DNA from: Gemmatimonas phototrophica
Lineage (GTDB): Bacteria > Gemmatimonadota > Gemmatimonadetes > Gemmatimonadales > Gemmatimonadaceae
Direction: 5' to 3'
Assembly (NCBI RefSeq): GCF_000695095.2
Contig: NZ_CP011454.1
Coordinates: forward strand, 4,402,001-4,466,000
Length of the DNA: 64,000 bases
Position 1 is the first letter of the stretch, and each line of letters begins with the position of its first letter. Shown here piece after piece: positions 43,460-52,424 of this stretch. The notes under the pieces were generated by a model, which saw only the letters and a program-made list of their open reading frames with translations, did no database searches and was not told where the DNA came from. The translations under genes were made by a program, and so were the position numbers.

Positions 43460-44730
43460 CCCTCGCCCGAGACCTGTCCATGCGCGCATCCGCAACGGCC
43501 CTGCTCTTCTCCTTCGCTACGGTGCTGGGCGCGTGTCAGAGCACCACCGATGGCCCCACGCAACCCTCCCGAGACGCCATTGCCGCGGCGGCGCCAGCCA
43601 AGGCCTATGGCATCTGGACACCGTCGCGCTCCGATACCTGCTCCCCCGACGTACACAACGCCTTCGCCACGCTGGGGCCGGACGGCAAGAAGTATCCCAC
43701 CTGGCATCCGCCGGTGGACCCGGTGAGTGGGTGCACCTTTGGCCACGAACACGGCCGAGATCCGCGGGGCTCGGCGCTGTACAAGGAGGTGGGCGATCTT
43801 CCGTTCGGGTACGCCAACGAGCAACTCGATGGTGCCAATCTTGGCATGCAGCGCCACGAAGACCATGTGGGGCACAAGGTCGAGTGGGAAAACGACATCC
43901 GCATCGTTCCCGGTGGCAGCGGGGGCGTGCTGGAGGTGAGCTGCGATGTGCTGGTGAAGCTGCATCAGGGCACGCATTCGCGTGATGCGTTCACCAACAA
44001 TCTGCACGAACTCAATTATCACATTCGCTGCAACGATCGTACGGAGATGCATGTCACCATGCTCAGTGCAATCGGACGGGCCGGGGAGTTCCAGAGTACC
44101 TGCGGCGGCACCGTGCTCGCTGGCGTGGGCAATCCCGCCAACGCACCGGCCGGTGGCGGACACCGTCGCATTCCCGACGCGGCATGCGTGCTCAATCGCA
44201 TTCTGGTCGACCCGTCGCGCGGCTCCGACTTTGGCAGTCTGCACGAAAGCTGGGAAACGTCCAACGAAATCAAAACGGCCAATGGCAAACGGTTGGCGTT
44301 CTTTAATCCGTACTTCCAGGTCTTCCGCCCGAGCCGCTTCTTCGATCCTGCCAACCCCGCCGTGGTGGGCCGTCCGGTGGCCCTCTGCGCCACCAGTCTG
44401 GGCGATCGCCGCGCCCGCGGCAACGAATGCGCCGGTCTCACCAGCACCGTGAACGGCACGCTGCTCAGCGTGGACTTTGATGACCCGCGTTCGCCGTTCA
44501 ACGGCGCGCGCCGGCAGGTGGATATCAACGACAACATCATCAGCAATACCGGCGGCCCCGAGGTCTGGTACACCGATCCCTTCGGGCGGAACGGTCGCTC
44601 TGCTCCGTTTCCCGGCAGCATCAGACAGGTCATTGCCACGATCAACAACAACTACGGGGTAGGGGTGAACGGCCCGGTCATCGGCGGAAACCGGAGCTAC
44701 GGCGGCACCGGGACGCGCGCGCCCAACTGA
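43456..44730 (+). CDS. large lipoprotein of unknown function
   Basis: 424 residues from the ATG at 43456, which overlaps the preceding stop as ATGA (a second ATG at 43480 is possible). A signal peptide leads to lipobox VLGAC. The mature part is soluble and rich in His, Cys and Asp in its first half: SDTCSPDVHNAF, TWHPPVDPVSGCTFGHEHGRDP, NLGMQRHEDHVGHKVEWENDI and LHELNYHIRCNDRTEMHV. The clusters could bind metal, and about eight Cys may form disulfides. The end is Gly/Asn-rich. I do not recognise a family. A barrel gene and an OB-like lipoprotein gene on the same strand suggest a shared envelope role. Confidence 0.5.
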   Translation: MTLARDLSMRASATALLFSFATVLGACQSTTDGPTQPSRDAIAAAAPAKAYGIWTPSRSDTCSPDVHNAFATLGPDGKKYPTWHPPVDPVSGCTFGHEHGRDPRGSALYKEVGDLPFGYANEQLDGANLGMQRHEDHVGHKVEWENDIRIVPGGSGGVLEVSCDVLVKLHQGTHSRDAFTNNLHELNYHIRCNDRTEMHVTMLSAIGRAGEFQSTCGGTVLAGVGNPANAPAGGGHRRIPDAACVLNRILVDPSRGSDFGSLHESWETSNEIKTANGKRLAFFNPYFQVFRPSRFFDPANPAVVGRPVALCATSLGDRRARGNECAGLTSTVNGTLLSVDFDDPRSPFNGARRQVDINDNIISNTGGPEVWYTDPFGRNGRSAPFPGSIRQVIATINNNYGVGVNGPVIGGNRSYGGTGTRAPN

Positions 44731-44816
44731 CCACGGCGGGAACCGCCTCGACCGCACCGCCCGTTTCGCTAGCGTACGTGCGGTGCGTGTCGTTTGGCCC
44801 TTTCTCGCGAGTCCCT

Positions 44817-45569
44817 ATGCGTTCCCCCGTTGTGCTGGGTTTGGTGGTGCTGTGTGCCGTTGGCTGTGCCGACAAGACTCCGTCGGCCCAGAAGCCCGTG
44901 GGCAAAGCCGGCCTCGTGGCCGTGGCGCCAGGCGGCACAATCACGGGGACGTTGCTCGAGCAGATTCCGGTGGACCCGTACAGCTACGTGCGTCTGGAGA
45001 CTCCGGGCGGTGAGGTGTGGGCGGCGGTGAATCAGGACTCGCTGACGGTGGGCCAGTCGGTCACGGTGTACAACGTCATGCTCATGGAGCAGTTCGAGTC
45101 CAAGACGCTCAAGCGCACCTTCGGGCGCATTTACTTTGGCGCGCTGGAACCCCCTGCCTCCGCGCCTACGGGCCCGGGCGACGCACCGCCCGCTGGTCGT
45201 GGCGGCGAATCGGTGGGCGCGCCGCCAGCGTCTGACGCCAACGTGGGCACGGTGGCGCGCGCCACGGGCGCCAACGCCTTCGCCATTGGCGAACTGTGGG
45301 CGCAGCAGGCGCAGCGTACCGGCACCACCGTGTCCGTTCGCGGGGTGGTAGTGAAATACAACGCCGGCGTCATGGGGAAGAACTGGATTCACCTGCAGGA
45401 CGGTACCGGTAGCGCGGCCAGCGGCACGCACGATCTCACAGCCACCTCCATGGGCACCGCCGCGGTAGGTGACACCGTCACCGTGACAGGCGTGGTGCGC
45501 CGCAACCGCGACTTCGGCGCGGGTTACACGTACGCGCTGCTGCTCGAAGACGCGACGGTGGTGAAGTAG
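44817..45569 (+). CDS. OB-fold-like lipoprotein, function unknown
   Basis: About 250 residues. A lipobox CAVGC follows a short signal peptide (MRSPVVLGLVVL). A first domain (GGTITGTLLEQIPVDPYSYVRL, GEVWAAVNQDSLTVGQSVTV) and a second (SVRGVVVKYNAGVMGKNWIHL, DGTGS, VGDTVTVTGVVRRNRDFG) both look like OB-type barrels. They are joined by a Pro/Ala/Gly linker (about 105-145). Such duplicated nucleotide-binding-like domains occur in exported proteins of unknown role. The ATG at 44817 is favoured over 44778, because it opens directly on the signal. It follows the 424-residue lipoprotein gene by 86 bp and is followed by a terminator hairpin. Confidence 0.5.
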   Translation: MRSPVVLGLVVLCAVGCADKTPSAQKPVGKAGLVAVAPGGTITGTLLEQIPVDPYSYVRLETPGGEVWAAVNQDSLTVGQSVTVYNVMLMEQFESKTLKRTFGRIYFGALEPPASAPTGPGDAPPAGRGGESVGAPPASDANVGTVARATGANAFAIGELWAQQAQRTGTTVSVRGVVVKYNAGVMGKNWIHLQDGTGSAASGTHDLTATSMGTAAVGDTVTVTGVVRRNRDFGAGYTYALLLEDATVVK

Positions 45570-45573
45570 CACG

Positions 45574-45610
45574 TACGTGGCGGGGCCTCGCGCAGCGGCC
45601 CTGCCACGTA
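45574..45610. terminator. hairpin terminator between convergent genes
   Basis: TACGTGGCGGGGCC (45574-45587) pairs with GGCCCTGCCACGTA (45597-45610) along 14 bp with one G-T wobble and a 9-nt loop. It fills the gap between the OB-like lipoprotein gene and the convergent flippase gene. Confidence 0.5.
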
Positions 45611-45619
45611 GTCCTCTAC

Positions 45620-47068
45620 TTACTCCGCCACGCGCCCGAAGAGCGCGCGCACCGACGAGAGCCGGAGTTCACCCAGCGCAACAATCAGCGCGCCCAGCGC
45701 GGCACTCAACAGCACCAGCTTGGCCACGGTGGGCGCAGCGCCAGTCACCGGCCACTCCCGTGCAACGACGTACGCGACCACGGCGAGCACCGCGCCCACC
45801 AGCATGGAGCGCGTTGGGCAGCGTAGTGCCACCACACGCGTCGTGATGATCATCGACGCCGCGGCCCCACCGGTGGCGGCCACCAGCGCGGCCACCGCCG
45901 CACCCGTACTGCCGTAGCGCGGAATGAGCACGACCGCCAAAAGGACCAGCCCCGCCAGCATTGGGGTGCTGATGGCCACCACCGACCACCCCCGATCGGC
46001 GGCCACCAGAAGCACGGTCGTGACCGACACCACCAGCAACACGCCGGCGCTGACCAGCAACAGGCTGAATGGCACCGCCGCGGCCGCGAAGCCCGTCCCG
46101 TAAATCGTTTGCAGAATTTCCGGCGCCGATCCGGCCGCCAGCGCAGTAAAGGGCAACGCCAGAAACGGCAACCGCAGCGCATCGGCGGACACACGGAGCG
46201 CCCCGGCTTCATCGCCCTGCAGCCGAAGCTTTGACACCGTGGCCAGCACCGCCGGCGACACCGACGACGCGACAATGGACACGATCACCGTGAGATTCTG
46301 CGCCGCACCGTACAGCCCCAGCGACGCCGCATCGGTGCCCATGATCGACAACAGCAGCAAGTCGGCGCGGTCGAAGGTGCGCAGTCCAATCGCCGCCAAC
46401 GCCACCGGTGCCACCACCGTGAACAGCGCTCGACGAATCCGTGCGGCCTCATCGGCCGACGCCCGCACCAACGCCCCCACCCGCCAGCGCCCCACTACCA
46501 GTTCGGCGACATTCGCCGTCATGATCCCCAACACCGCACCCGTTACCGACCAGCCAAGGCTCACAAACCCCACAATAGCCACCAGTCGTATGATCCATCG
46601 CGCAGCGGTCGCGGCCGCCCAGGTGCCGTACTCATTGCGCCCAATGAGCACATTGCGGTAGGCAGCGGCCAGCGCGAATACCAGCACATCCAGCGCGAGC
46701 AGACGCAGCAAGCCGGTGACCGATGGTTGCTGCAGCACGTGCGCCAGCGGCGAGGCGCCCACGAACAGCGCGGCACCCACCAGCCCGCCCACCTGCACAT
46801 GCAAGCGCACCACTTCGGCCGCCACCGGGCGCCACGTCGCGGCCCCCGCCACCTGCCGGTGCGCCGCCCGCGCCAGCATGGAGTTGGTAACCCACTGCAA
46901 CCACCCCACCACGGTGGCGAGCAGCGTAAACACCCCGTACCCTTCGGCGCCCAACTGCCGCGTGAGGAACCCGGCCGTAATCAGCCCGGTGGGCACCAAC
47001 AGCAGTTCGGCGGCGAACACCAGCGACGAACCAGTCCACACGCGGGGCAGTGACGGGCGCGCGTTCAT
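45620..47068 (-). CDS. polysaccharide flippase (Wzx-like, MOP superfamily)
   Basis: About 482 residues with roughly fourteen hydrophobic helices, the usual count for MOP-type flippases. The N-terminal motif FLTRQLGAEGYGVFTLLATV (in helix 1/2) is typical of polysaccharide biosynthesis exporters, as are YRNVLIGRNEYGTWA and DAASLGLYGAAQNLTVIV. It would move a lipid-linked oligosaccharide across the inner membrane. It is last in a minus-strand run with three glycosyltransferases. ATG at 47068; a GTG two codons upstream is possible. No polymerase (Wzy) gene is beside it in the window. Confidence 0.5.
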   Translation of the reverse strand: MNARPSLPRVWTGSSLVFAAELLLVPTGLITAGFLTRQLGAEGYGVFTLLATVVGWLQWVTNSMLARAAHRQVAGAATWRPVAAEVVRLHVQVGGLVGAALFVGASPLAHVLQQPSVTGLLRLLALDVLVFALAAAYRNVLIGRNEYGTWAAATAARWIIRLVAIVGFVSLGWSVTGAVLGIMTANVAELVVGRWRVGALVRASADEAARIRRALFTVVAPVALAAIGLRTFDRADLLLLSIMGTDAASLGLYGAAQNLTVIVSIVASSVSPAVLATVSKLRLQGDEAGALRVSADALRLPFLALPFTALAAGSAPEILQTIYGTGFAAAAVPFSLLLVSAGVLLVVSVTTVLLVAADRGWSVVAISTPMLAGLVLLAVVLIPRYGSTGAAVAALVAATGGAAASMIITTRVVALRCPTRSMLVGAVLAVVAYVVAREWPVTGAAPTVAKLVLLSAALGALIVALGELRLSSVRALFGRVAE

Positions 47069-47102
47069 TGACACGCGCCAGGGAACAGGCCGATCACGCC
47101 GA

Positions 47103-48026
47103 TCACGCCGTGGGCGCCGGAATCACGCGCCGTGCCAGACGGCCGGCCAGCCGTCGGGCCACCCACGGGCCAATCATGGGCGACAGCAGCACGGTAGGTG
47201 CCAGACACAACGCGTGAACCAGCGGCGCAATGGCCCGCAGCGGCGAACCGGTGGTGCACTGGTCTTCTGCGTCATCCACCAACCGGACCATGTGCCGGAT
47301 ACGCAACGCCCGCCGCCACGAAGACCGGGGGAGCTCGCGAATGGCACGACGCGCCACCGCATCGCGCAGTCGCCGAATGTTGGGCGGACGCCACTGCGCC
47401 GGGGTAATGCGGTAGATCACCACTGTCTCCGGACAAAGCACCACCGGACCGTGCTGCGTGACGCGATGCATGAAGTCACGGTCGTCGCAGGGCACCATGT
47501 CAGGATGATAGCCATCCACCGCTCGCACGACTGCGGCCCGGAACAACGTCTGGCTGGGAATCGCCGACCATCCCGCCAGCAACGCATCGGTCACATCACG
47601 CACGCGGGTGACCCGCGGGTGCACATCGCGCCGCCGATACCCCTGCGCGGTAAACCAGTCCTCACGTGCGCCAACTGCCGCCACGGCCTGCGGCGCCGCA
47701 TCCAACGCCGCACTCAGCAGCGCGAGCGCGCGTGGGGTCATCTGATCGTCGTCGTCGAGGAACAGCAGGTAGCGGCCACGGGCGAGGGGCACCGCGCGAT
47801 TGCGCGCCACCGCCTGTCGCTGCGACTGCTCCTGATGCAACGCCGTCACCCGCGGGTCGTTGAGTTGCTGCAGCCATGGCCACGTATCGTCGGTGGACGC
47901 ATCGTCCACCACGATCGCTTCCCACGTTATCCCTTCCTGCCGCCGCAGACTCTCCAGACACTCGTCCAGCAGCGCTCGCCGGTTATGCGTGGGGATGATG
48001 ATCGTGACATCGGGCGTACGGTTCAC
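47103..48026 (-). CDS. family 2 glycosyltransferase
   Basis: 307 residues, GT-A fold. Motifs are VTIIIPTHNRRALLDECLESL at the N terminus, VDDASTDDT with the nucleotide-binding Asp, ARGRYLLFLDDDDQM with the metal-binding DxD, and PCDDRDFMHRV with the probable catalytic acid. A C-terminal stretch (about 260-295) is hydrophobic and may bind the membrane. It adds a sugar to a growing lipid-linked glycan. It starts with a GTG that overlaps the upstream gene stop as GTGA. Donor and acceptor cannot be told. Confidence 0.5.
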   Translation of the reverse strand: MNRTPDVTIIIPTHNRRALLDECLESLRRQEGITWEAIVVDDASTDDTWPWLQQLNDPRVTALHQEQSQRQAVARNRAVPLARGRYLLFLDDDDQMTPRALALLSAALDAAPQAVAAVGAREDWFTAQGYRRRDVHPRVTRVRDVTDALLAGWSAIPSQTLFRAAVVRAVDGYHPDMVPCDDRDFMHRVTQHGPVVLCPETVVIYRITPAQWRPPNIRRLRDAVARRAIRELPRSSWRRALRIRHMVRLVDDAEDQCTTGSPLRAIAPLVHALCLAPTVLLSPMIGPWVARRLAGRLARRVIPAPTA

Positions 48027-49144
48027 CGCACTGCCCTCGCCAGTCGGGCGTCCGCTTGCGCCATTGCTGTGGCATAGGCGGCCAGATGGGCCTGCATTGC
48101 CGGTTCAACGGCAAACCGTTCCGCGACATAGGCGTACCCGGCCTCACCACGAGCACGCCAACGCTCGTCGGCGAGCAACCACGCCAACGCCGATTGCATC
48201 TGCCCTTCCTCCGCCCGCGCCCCATAGGCACTGGCAAAGTGGTCAGGGTCCGTGACACTCAGCACGGCCGTGCGATGGGCCGCCGCTTCCAGGAAGGTGG
48301 TGGGGAGCCCTTCGCGCAACGAGGTGTTCACCAGCACCCAGCTCTCCCCCATCACCCGGCTCCACGCCGGATTGCTGAACTGATCAAGTACGCCGGGCAT
48401 CTGCAGGTTGGGCAAACCGCCGTACTGGGCCCGCAATGCCGCATCACGCTGCGCATCGCGCGCACCACCCACCGCAATACAGGTGACGTGCGGGTTGGCA
48501 GCCGCGAGTTCGAAGAACTGCTCGATACGCTTGCGCCCTTCCCACCGCCCGACCCAGCAGACCGTGGGACACGAGGCCTTGGGTACGACCACCGGTGGCA
48601 AATCCACCGGCGACGGGAGCAATGCCGGTGTGTCAGGCAGCCCGAAAATGACCTGCGCCTTGGGGCCAATGAACTCGGCGGCGCCATAGCGTCCATCAGC
48701 CTTCCGCACGGCTCGCGTAACCAACGGATTGCCAATGAACTGTTTGTACGTCCACCACCCGGCTTTCGGCATGCCGGCATGATCCGTTTCAATCTGCCAA
48801 TCCAGCCGATCCATGGGATCGCGAAACGTCACCACATGCGCGGCCCGGGGACACGCGAGACGTGCCAGCGCCGTCAGCATCGACGTGTCCTGCGAGTGGT
48901 AGACATCCGCGCGAATGGTGCGAAAAAGACGGAGCGCCTGGTCCGCGCGGGACGGTGCCACCTGATGCACCGTCATCCCATCCAGCTCATAGCAGTCCGG
49001 CCGGTCGGGGGAGCGACGAGACACCACGACCGACACCTGCACGCCACGACGCGCCAGCTCGCGCCCAATGAAGCGCGTCGCGCGCCCGAATCCACCGTAA
49101 ATCGAATCACCGAAAAACTCGATGCACATAAGACAGATGTGCAT
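48023..49144 (-). CDS. family 4 glycosyltransferase (GT-B)
   Basis: 373 residues. The N terminus has a glycine-rich loop (MCIEFFGDSIYGGFGRATRFIG), typical of GT4 proteins. The C-terminal domain has VCWVGRWEGRKRIEQFFELAA and the donor-binding NTSLREGLPTTFLEAAAH, an E-x7-E signature. It has no membrane helix; it probably acts at the inner face of the membrane. It lies 2 bp downstream of the first glycosyltransferase and overlaps the next by 4 bp, so the three are co-translated. The sugar is unknown. Confidence 0.5.
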   Translation of the reverse strand: MHICLMCIEFFGDSIYGGFGRATRFIGRELARRGVQVSVVVSRRSPDRPDCYELDGMTVHQVAPSRADQALRLFRTIRADVYHSQDTSMLTALARLACPRAAHVVTFRDPMDRLDWQIETDHAGMPKAGWWTYKQFIGNPLVTRAVRKADGRYGAAEFIGPKAQVIFGLPDTPALLPSPVDLPPVVVPKASCPTVCWVGRWEGRKRIEQFFELAAANPHVTCIAVGGARDAQRDAALRAQYGGLPNLQMPGVLDQFSNPAWSRVMGESWVLVNTSLREGLPTTFLEAAAHRTAVLSVTDPDHFASAYGARAEEGQMQSALAWLLADERWRARGEAGYAYVAERFAVEPAMQAHLAAYATAMAQADARLARAVR

Positions 49145-49146
49145 CG

Positions 49147-50106
49147 TCAGCGCTCACTGGTGTTCGAAGACGACAGCGTCTCGACGACGGCCTGCCAGGC
49201 AAAGCCCACGGCATTGGCCAGCTGCCATACCCCAAGCAGCGCCACGACCGGCACCCACTCGGTGAATGGCACGCGCGCGAGGGGCGCGCGCACATAGCGT
49301 GGCAACCCCGTGTGCAACCGAAGATCGTCTGCCATGCGTCCGCTGCCACGCGCGCGTCGCAGGCGATGATAGCGCCAGGCGCCGCGCCCGTAATTCACAT
49401 ACTGACGCACAAAACCGCGCAGCGAACTGCGGTGATCGTGATGCACGTACGTGCGTGCCACGTATACCAGCGTACCGCCAGCGACCTGCCACCGGTCCAC
49501 GAAGTCGCGGTCTTCGGCCGCCAGACGACCATAGCGAGCATCGCAGCCACCAAGGGCCAGATACGCCTGTCGGTTGAGGGCGAAATTGAGTCCCGGCAGA
49601 AAGCGCGGCGTACTGTGGGGCGCGTTGAAGAATGCATCAACCGCTTCGGTAATCACCTGCCCCGCGGTGGCCACGACCGTGTCTGGCGCCTCGTGTACCA
49701 CGCGCGCCGCCACCAGTGCGTCAGGGCGCTGCTCCACCACATCCGTGAGCGCCGCCAGCCACTCGTGGTCCGCTCGGCAATCGTCGTCCAAAAACGCCAG
49801 CACCGTACCGCGCGCCCGGGCGGCGCCCGCATTGCGATTGGCGGCAACACCGCCATTCGGCACCACGACATGCACGATCTGCAGCTGTGCCGCGAACTCC
49901 GCCAGGACATCGGTTACTGGCGGCGTGGATACATCCACGACCACCACTTCGAAGGCGTTCGTGGACAACGTTTGGGCTGCCAGGGAGACCAGACACCGCC
50001 GCAATGCCGCCGGTCGGTTGAACGTCATGGTCACAACCGAGACACGCGGCGCTTGTGTACCATCAGCGTCCTGGTCGTGTTGCTCGGTGTCGTTCCCAGC
50101 GAACAT
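49147..50106 (-). CDS. family 2 glycosyltransferase (first gene of the polysaccharide run)
   Basis: 319 residues. RVSVVTMTFNRPAALRRCLVSL opens the GT-A fold; FEVVVVDVSTPPVTD, NRNAGAARARGTVLAFLDDDC with the DxD, and RYGRLAAEDRDFVDRW with the acidic ED follow. In VDVSTPP the usual Asp-Asp-Gly-Ser pattern is altered, but the core acidic residues are kept. A hydrophobic stretch near 285-305 may attach it to the membrane. ATG at 50106. The promoter for the four-gene run should lie in the 80 bp up to the divergent esterase gene at 50187. Confidence 0.5.
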   Translation of the reverse strand: MFAGNDTEQHDQDADGTQAPRVSVVTMTFNRPAALRRCLVSLAAQTLSTNAFEVVVVDVSTPPVTDVLAEFAAQLQIVHVVVPNGGVAANRNAGAARARGTVLAFLDDDCRADHEWLAALTDVVEQRPDALVAARVVHEAPDTVVATAGQVITEAVDAFFNAPHSTPRFLPGLNFALNRQAYLALGGCDARYGRLAAEDRDFVDRWQVAGGTLVYVARTYVHHDHRSSLRGFVRQYVNYGRGAWRYHRLRRARGSGRMADDLRLHTGLPRYVRAPLARVPFTEWVPVVALLGVWQLANAVGFAWQAVVETLSSSNTSER

Positions 50107-50186
50107 CAGGATCAGGAAAGCGGTCGTGAGATGAGGTCGCCGGTTATCGTGGCTGAAGTATAGAGGCCCGGCCCTATATTTCCACC

Positions 50187-51392
50187 ATGCCTATCTCACT
50201 TGGAATGGGTCGTTCCACGCGCACGCTGCGTGTCGCCCTTGCCGCCGCCAGTCTTTCTGCCGCCGCCACATTATCCGCGCAGAATGCTCCGGCACCGGTA
50301 AGCCGAGCGGATCTCGCGTGGCGTTACCTGCTCATGGACGCCAACTACGCAACGGCCGACTCGGCTGGCCGACTCAGCGACAGCACGCGCGCGGCGCTCA
50401 ACCGCATCTTCGATCGCTCCACGCTGAGTTTCTTTGGTGGGCGGTTTACGATGACGGCGGCCATGATGGATACCGCCATCACCATGGCGTCGCCCTCGTA
50501 TCGCTACGAGCGACGCGTGCTGCCGGCCGCCGTCATGATCGACCGGCGGCCGGCGCGTGCGGTGCGCGAAGGGCTGACCGCACGACTGAGCCGCCTGGAT
50601 AGCGCCGGTCCGCTGGCCCAAGCCATTGTCTCCGCAAAGGCGCGCGCCGCGCTCCTGGTGGACACCGTTTCGGCTGAACGCAGCGCCGAGTTTCTTACCG
50701 AACCCGCGGCCCTGGCCAAGGCCGTGGGTGCCGAGGTGGCGGCCCTCGAAAAGGGGCGCAATCCGTACGCCAAGGCGGTTGGCGATCTGTGGCGCACGTA
50801 CAGGGGCGCCAACGGGTCGCTGGTGCCCCTCCGCGTCATTGCGCCGCGCGCGGCCGCAACACAGCCGGTGGGGGTGCTCATTGCGCTCCACGGCGCCGGT
50901 GGAGACGAGAACATGTTTGCCAGCGGCTACGGGCAGGGAATCGCCGCACGGCTGGCGCGGGAGAACGATCTGCTGTTCGTGTCACTGGCCACCACGCCAT
51001 TCATGACGAGCGCGGTGCAGTTCGATTCGCTCATGGCGGTTCTGGGGCGCGACTACCAGCTTGACGCATCACGCGTATACGTCATTGGGCACTCCATGGG
51101 TGCCGGCGCCGCGGCGCGACTGGCGCAGGAGCGGCCGCAGGCACTCGCGGCGGTAGTCTGCCTCGCTGGCGGGGCACCGGTCACGGTTGCCGGAGCACCG
51201 CCGGTGCTGTTCATTGGCGCGCAACTCGATCCCATTATTCCGGCGGCACGCGTAAAAGCGGCGGCCGCCGCCACGCCAACGGGCAGCTACGAAGAGCGGG
51301 CCAACGAAGGACACACGCTCATGGTGCGCGGTGGGGTATTGCGTGGAGTCCCGTGGATGGTGCTCAAGCGACGCCTGCCATCTTCCCCATGA
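50187..51392 (+). CDS. exported alpha/beta hydrolase, PHB-depolymerase/esterase-like
   Basis: 401 residues. A signal peptide ends near TLSAQ. An N-terminal helical region of about 200 residues, which I do not recognise, precedes the hydrolase domain. The catalytic triad is readable: Ser in VIGHSMGAGAAARL, Asp in FIGAQLDPIIP and His in NEGHTLMVRGG. The oxyanion region is VLIALHGAGGDENMF. Related enzymes cut esters or short polymers. It acts outside the cytoplasm. Its 3' end overlaps the convergent antiporter gene by 29 bp. The substrate is not evident. Confidence 0.5.
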   Translation: MPISLGMGRSTRTLRVALAAASLSAAATLSAQNAPAPVSRADLAWRYLLMDANYATADSAGRLSDSTRAALNRIFDRSTLSFFGGRFTMTAAMMDTAITMASPSYRYERRVLPAAVMIDRRPARAVREGLTARLSRLDSAGPLAQAIVSAKARAALLVDTVSAERSAEFLTEPAALAKAVGAEVAALEKGRNPYAKAVGDLWRTYRGANGSLVPLRVIAPRAAATQPVGVLIALHGAGGDENMFASGYGQGIAARLARENDLLFVSLATTPFMTSAVQFDSLMAVLGRDYQLDASRVYVIGHSMGAGAAARLAQERPQALAAVVCLAGGAPVTVAGAPPVLFIGAQLDPIIPAARVKAAAAATPTGSYEERANEGHTLMVRGGVLRGVPWMVLKRRLPSSP

Positions 51393-52317
51393 ACAACAGA
51401 AAGAGCACGAGAAAGAGTAATCCTTCCCAGCGTGATACCCGCTTGTCTTGCGTGAGCAGGTAGAAAAGCAACGAGCTCGCCGCCACGAATGGCAGCGCAA
51501 AATTGCGCAGGTCAGGCGGTACCAGAATCCCGCCCGCTACCGCTCCCGCACCCGTAACCGTGAGCGCATTGAACACGCAAGAGCCCAGAATGTTGCCCAC
51601 CGCCAGCGACGCCATGCCACGACGCGCCGCGGTGACACTCACCGCCAGCTCCGGCAAGGTCGTACCGATGGCCAGAATGGTCACCGAGGCCACGGCGGGG
51701 GATATGGCGAGATCGCTGGCGACCCGTTCAAGTGCCGATATGGTTTGATCGCCCGCCAGATAGATGGCGACACCGCCAGCGGCAAGCACCAGCAGATCGC
51801 GCCAGATCCTGGTACTCTCATCAGGGAGCCCCTTCTCCACGGCGCTCTCCGCCGTTCCGGTACGGCCTTCAGCCAGCAGATAGGCCACATATACCGCATA
51901 GGCCAGCAGGAGCAGCACCCCTTCCACACGCGTGACTTCACCGTCGGCCATGGCGGTCCCCAACGCGAGTGTGGCGCCAAGCAGGAAATGCAGATCAATG
52001 AACAGGTATTGTTCACCCAGCAGGAGGCGCCCCGAGGGCACCACCACACTGACGGCGCCCAGGATGAGCAACAGATTGGCGGCATTGGCGCCCAGCACAT
52101 TGCCCGCCACGATTTCGGACGTGCCATTGGAGACGGCAATCAGCGAGGCCACCAGCTCCGGCAGCGACGTGCCGATCGCGACAATGAAGACCCCAACGAC
52201 AAATGGGGACATCCCAAACGCGAGACCTAGCCGCTCGGCGGCACCGCTGAAGTAGTGTGCCGCCACCAGCAGGGCAGCGAGAGCAAGGGCAAAGAGCAGG
52301 AGCGGAGGGAAAGCCAT
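51364..52317 (-). CDS. calcium/sodium antiporter (CaCA family, YrbG-like)
   Basis: 317 residues with about ten hydrophobic helices in two inverted repeats. The alpha repeats are visible: VVGVFIVAIGTSLPELVASL then EIVAGNVLGANAANLLLI in the first half, and SVTILAIGTTLPELAVSV then MASLAVGNILGSCVFNALTV in the second. Their acidic and Asn/Ser residues bind the cation. The protein exchanges Ca2+ for Na+ or H+ across the inner membrane. ATG at 52317. The start is divergent from the M24 peptidase gene. The convergent overlap with the esterase gene leaves no room for a terminator. Confidence 0.5.
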   Translation of the reverse strand: MAFPPLLLFALALAALLVAAHYFSGAAERLGLAFGMSPFVVGVFIVAIGTSLPELVASLIAVSNGTSEIVAGNVLGANAANLLLILGAVSVVVPSGRLLLGEQYLFIDLHFLLGATLALGTAMADGEVTRVEGVLLLLAYAVYVAYLLAEGRTGTAESAVEKGLPDESTRIWRDLLVLAAGGVAIYLAGDQTISALERVASDLAISPAVASVTILAIGTTLPELAVSVTAARRGMASLAVGNILGSCVFNALTVTGAGAVAGGILVPPDLRNFALPFVAASSLLFYLLTQDKRVSRWEGLLFLVLFLLFMGKMAGVA

Positions 52318-52424
52318 GGAAGTACAAGATGGGGACGCGGTACACTGGCGGCGATTCCTGCTGGCGCCGTATGCTATCCCAATTCGCGCTCAAAGCACAC
52401 CTCACCGCGCCCACCCGCCGCCTC

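Noticed and set aside
43234-44757. 507-residue open frame on the minus strand opposite the large lipoprotein
   Set aside because: I compared the two strands because the plus-strand protein is unknown. The plus frame has a lipobox signal and ATGA coupling; the minus frame has neither and is Arg/Ala/Gly-rich.
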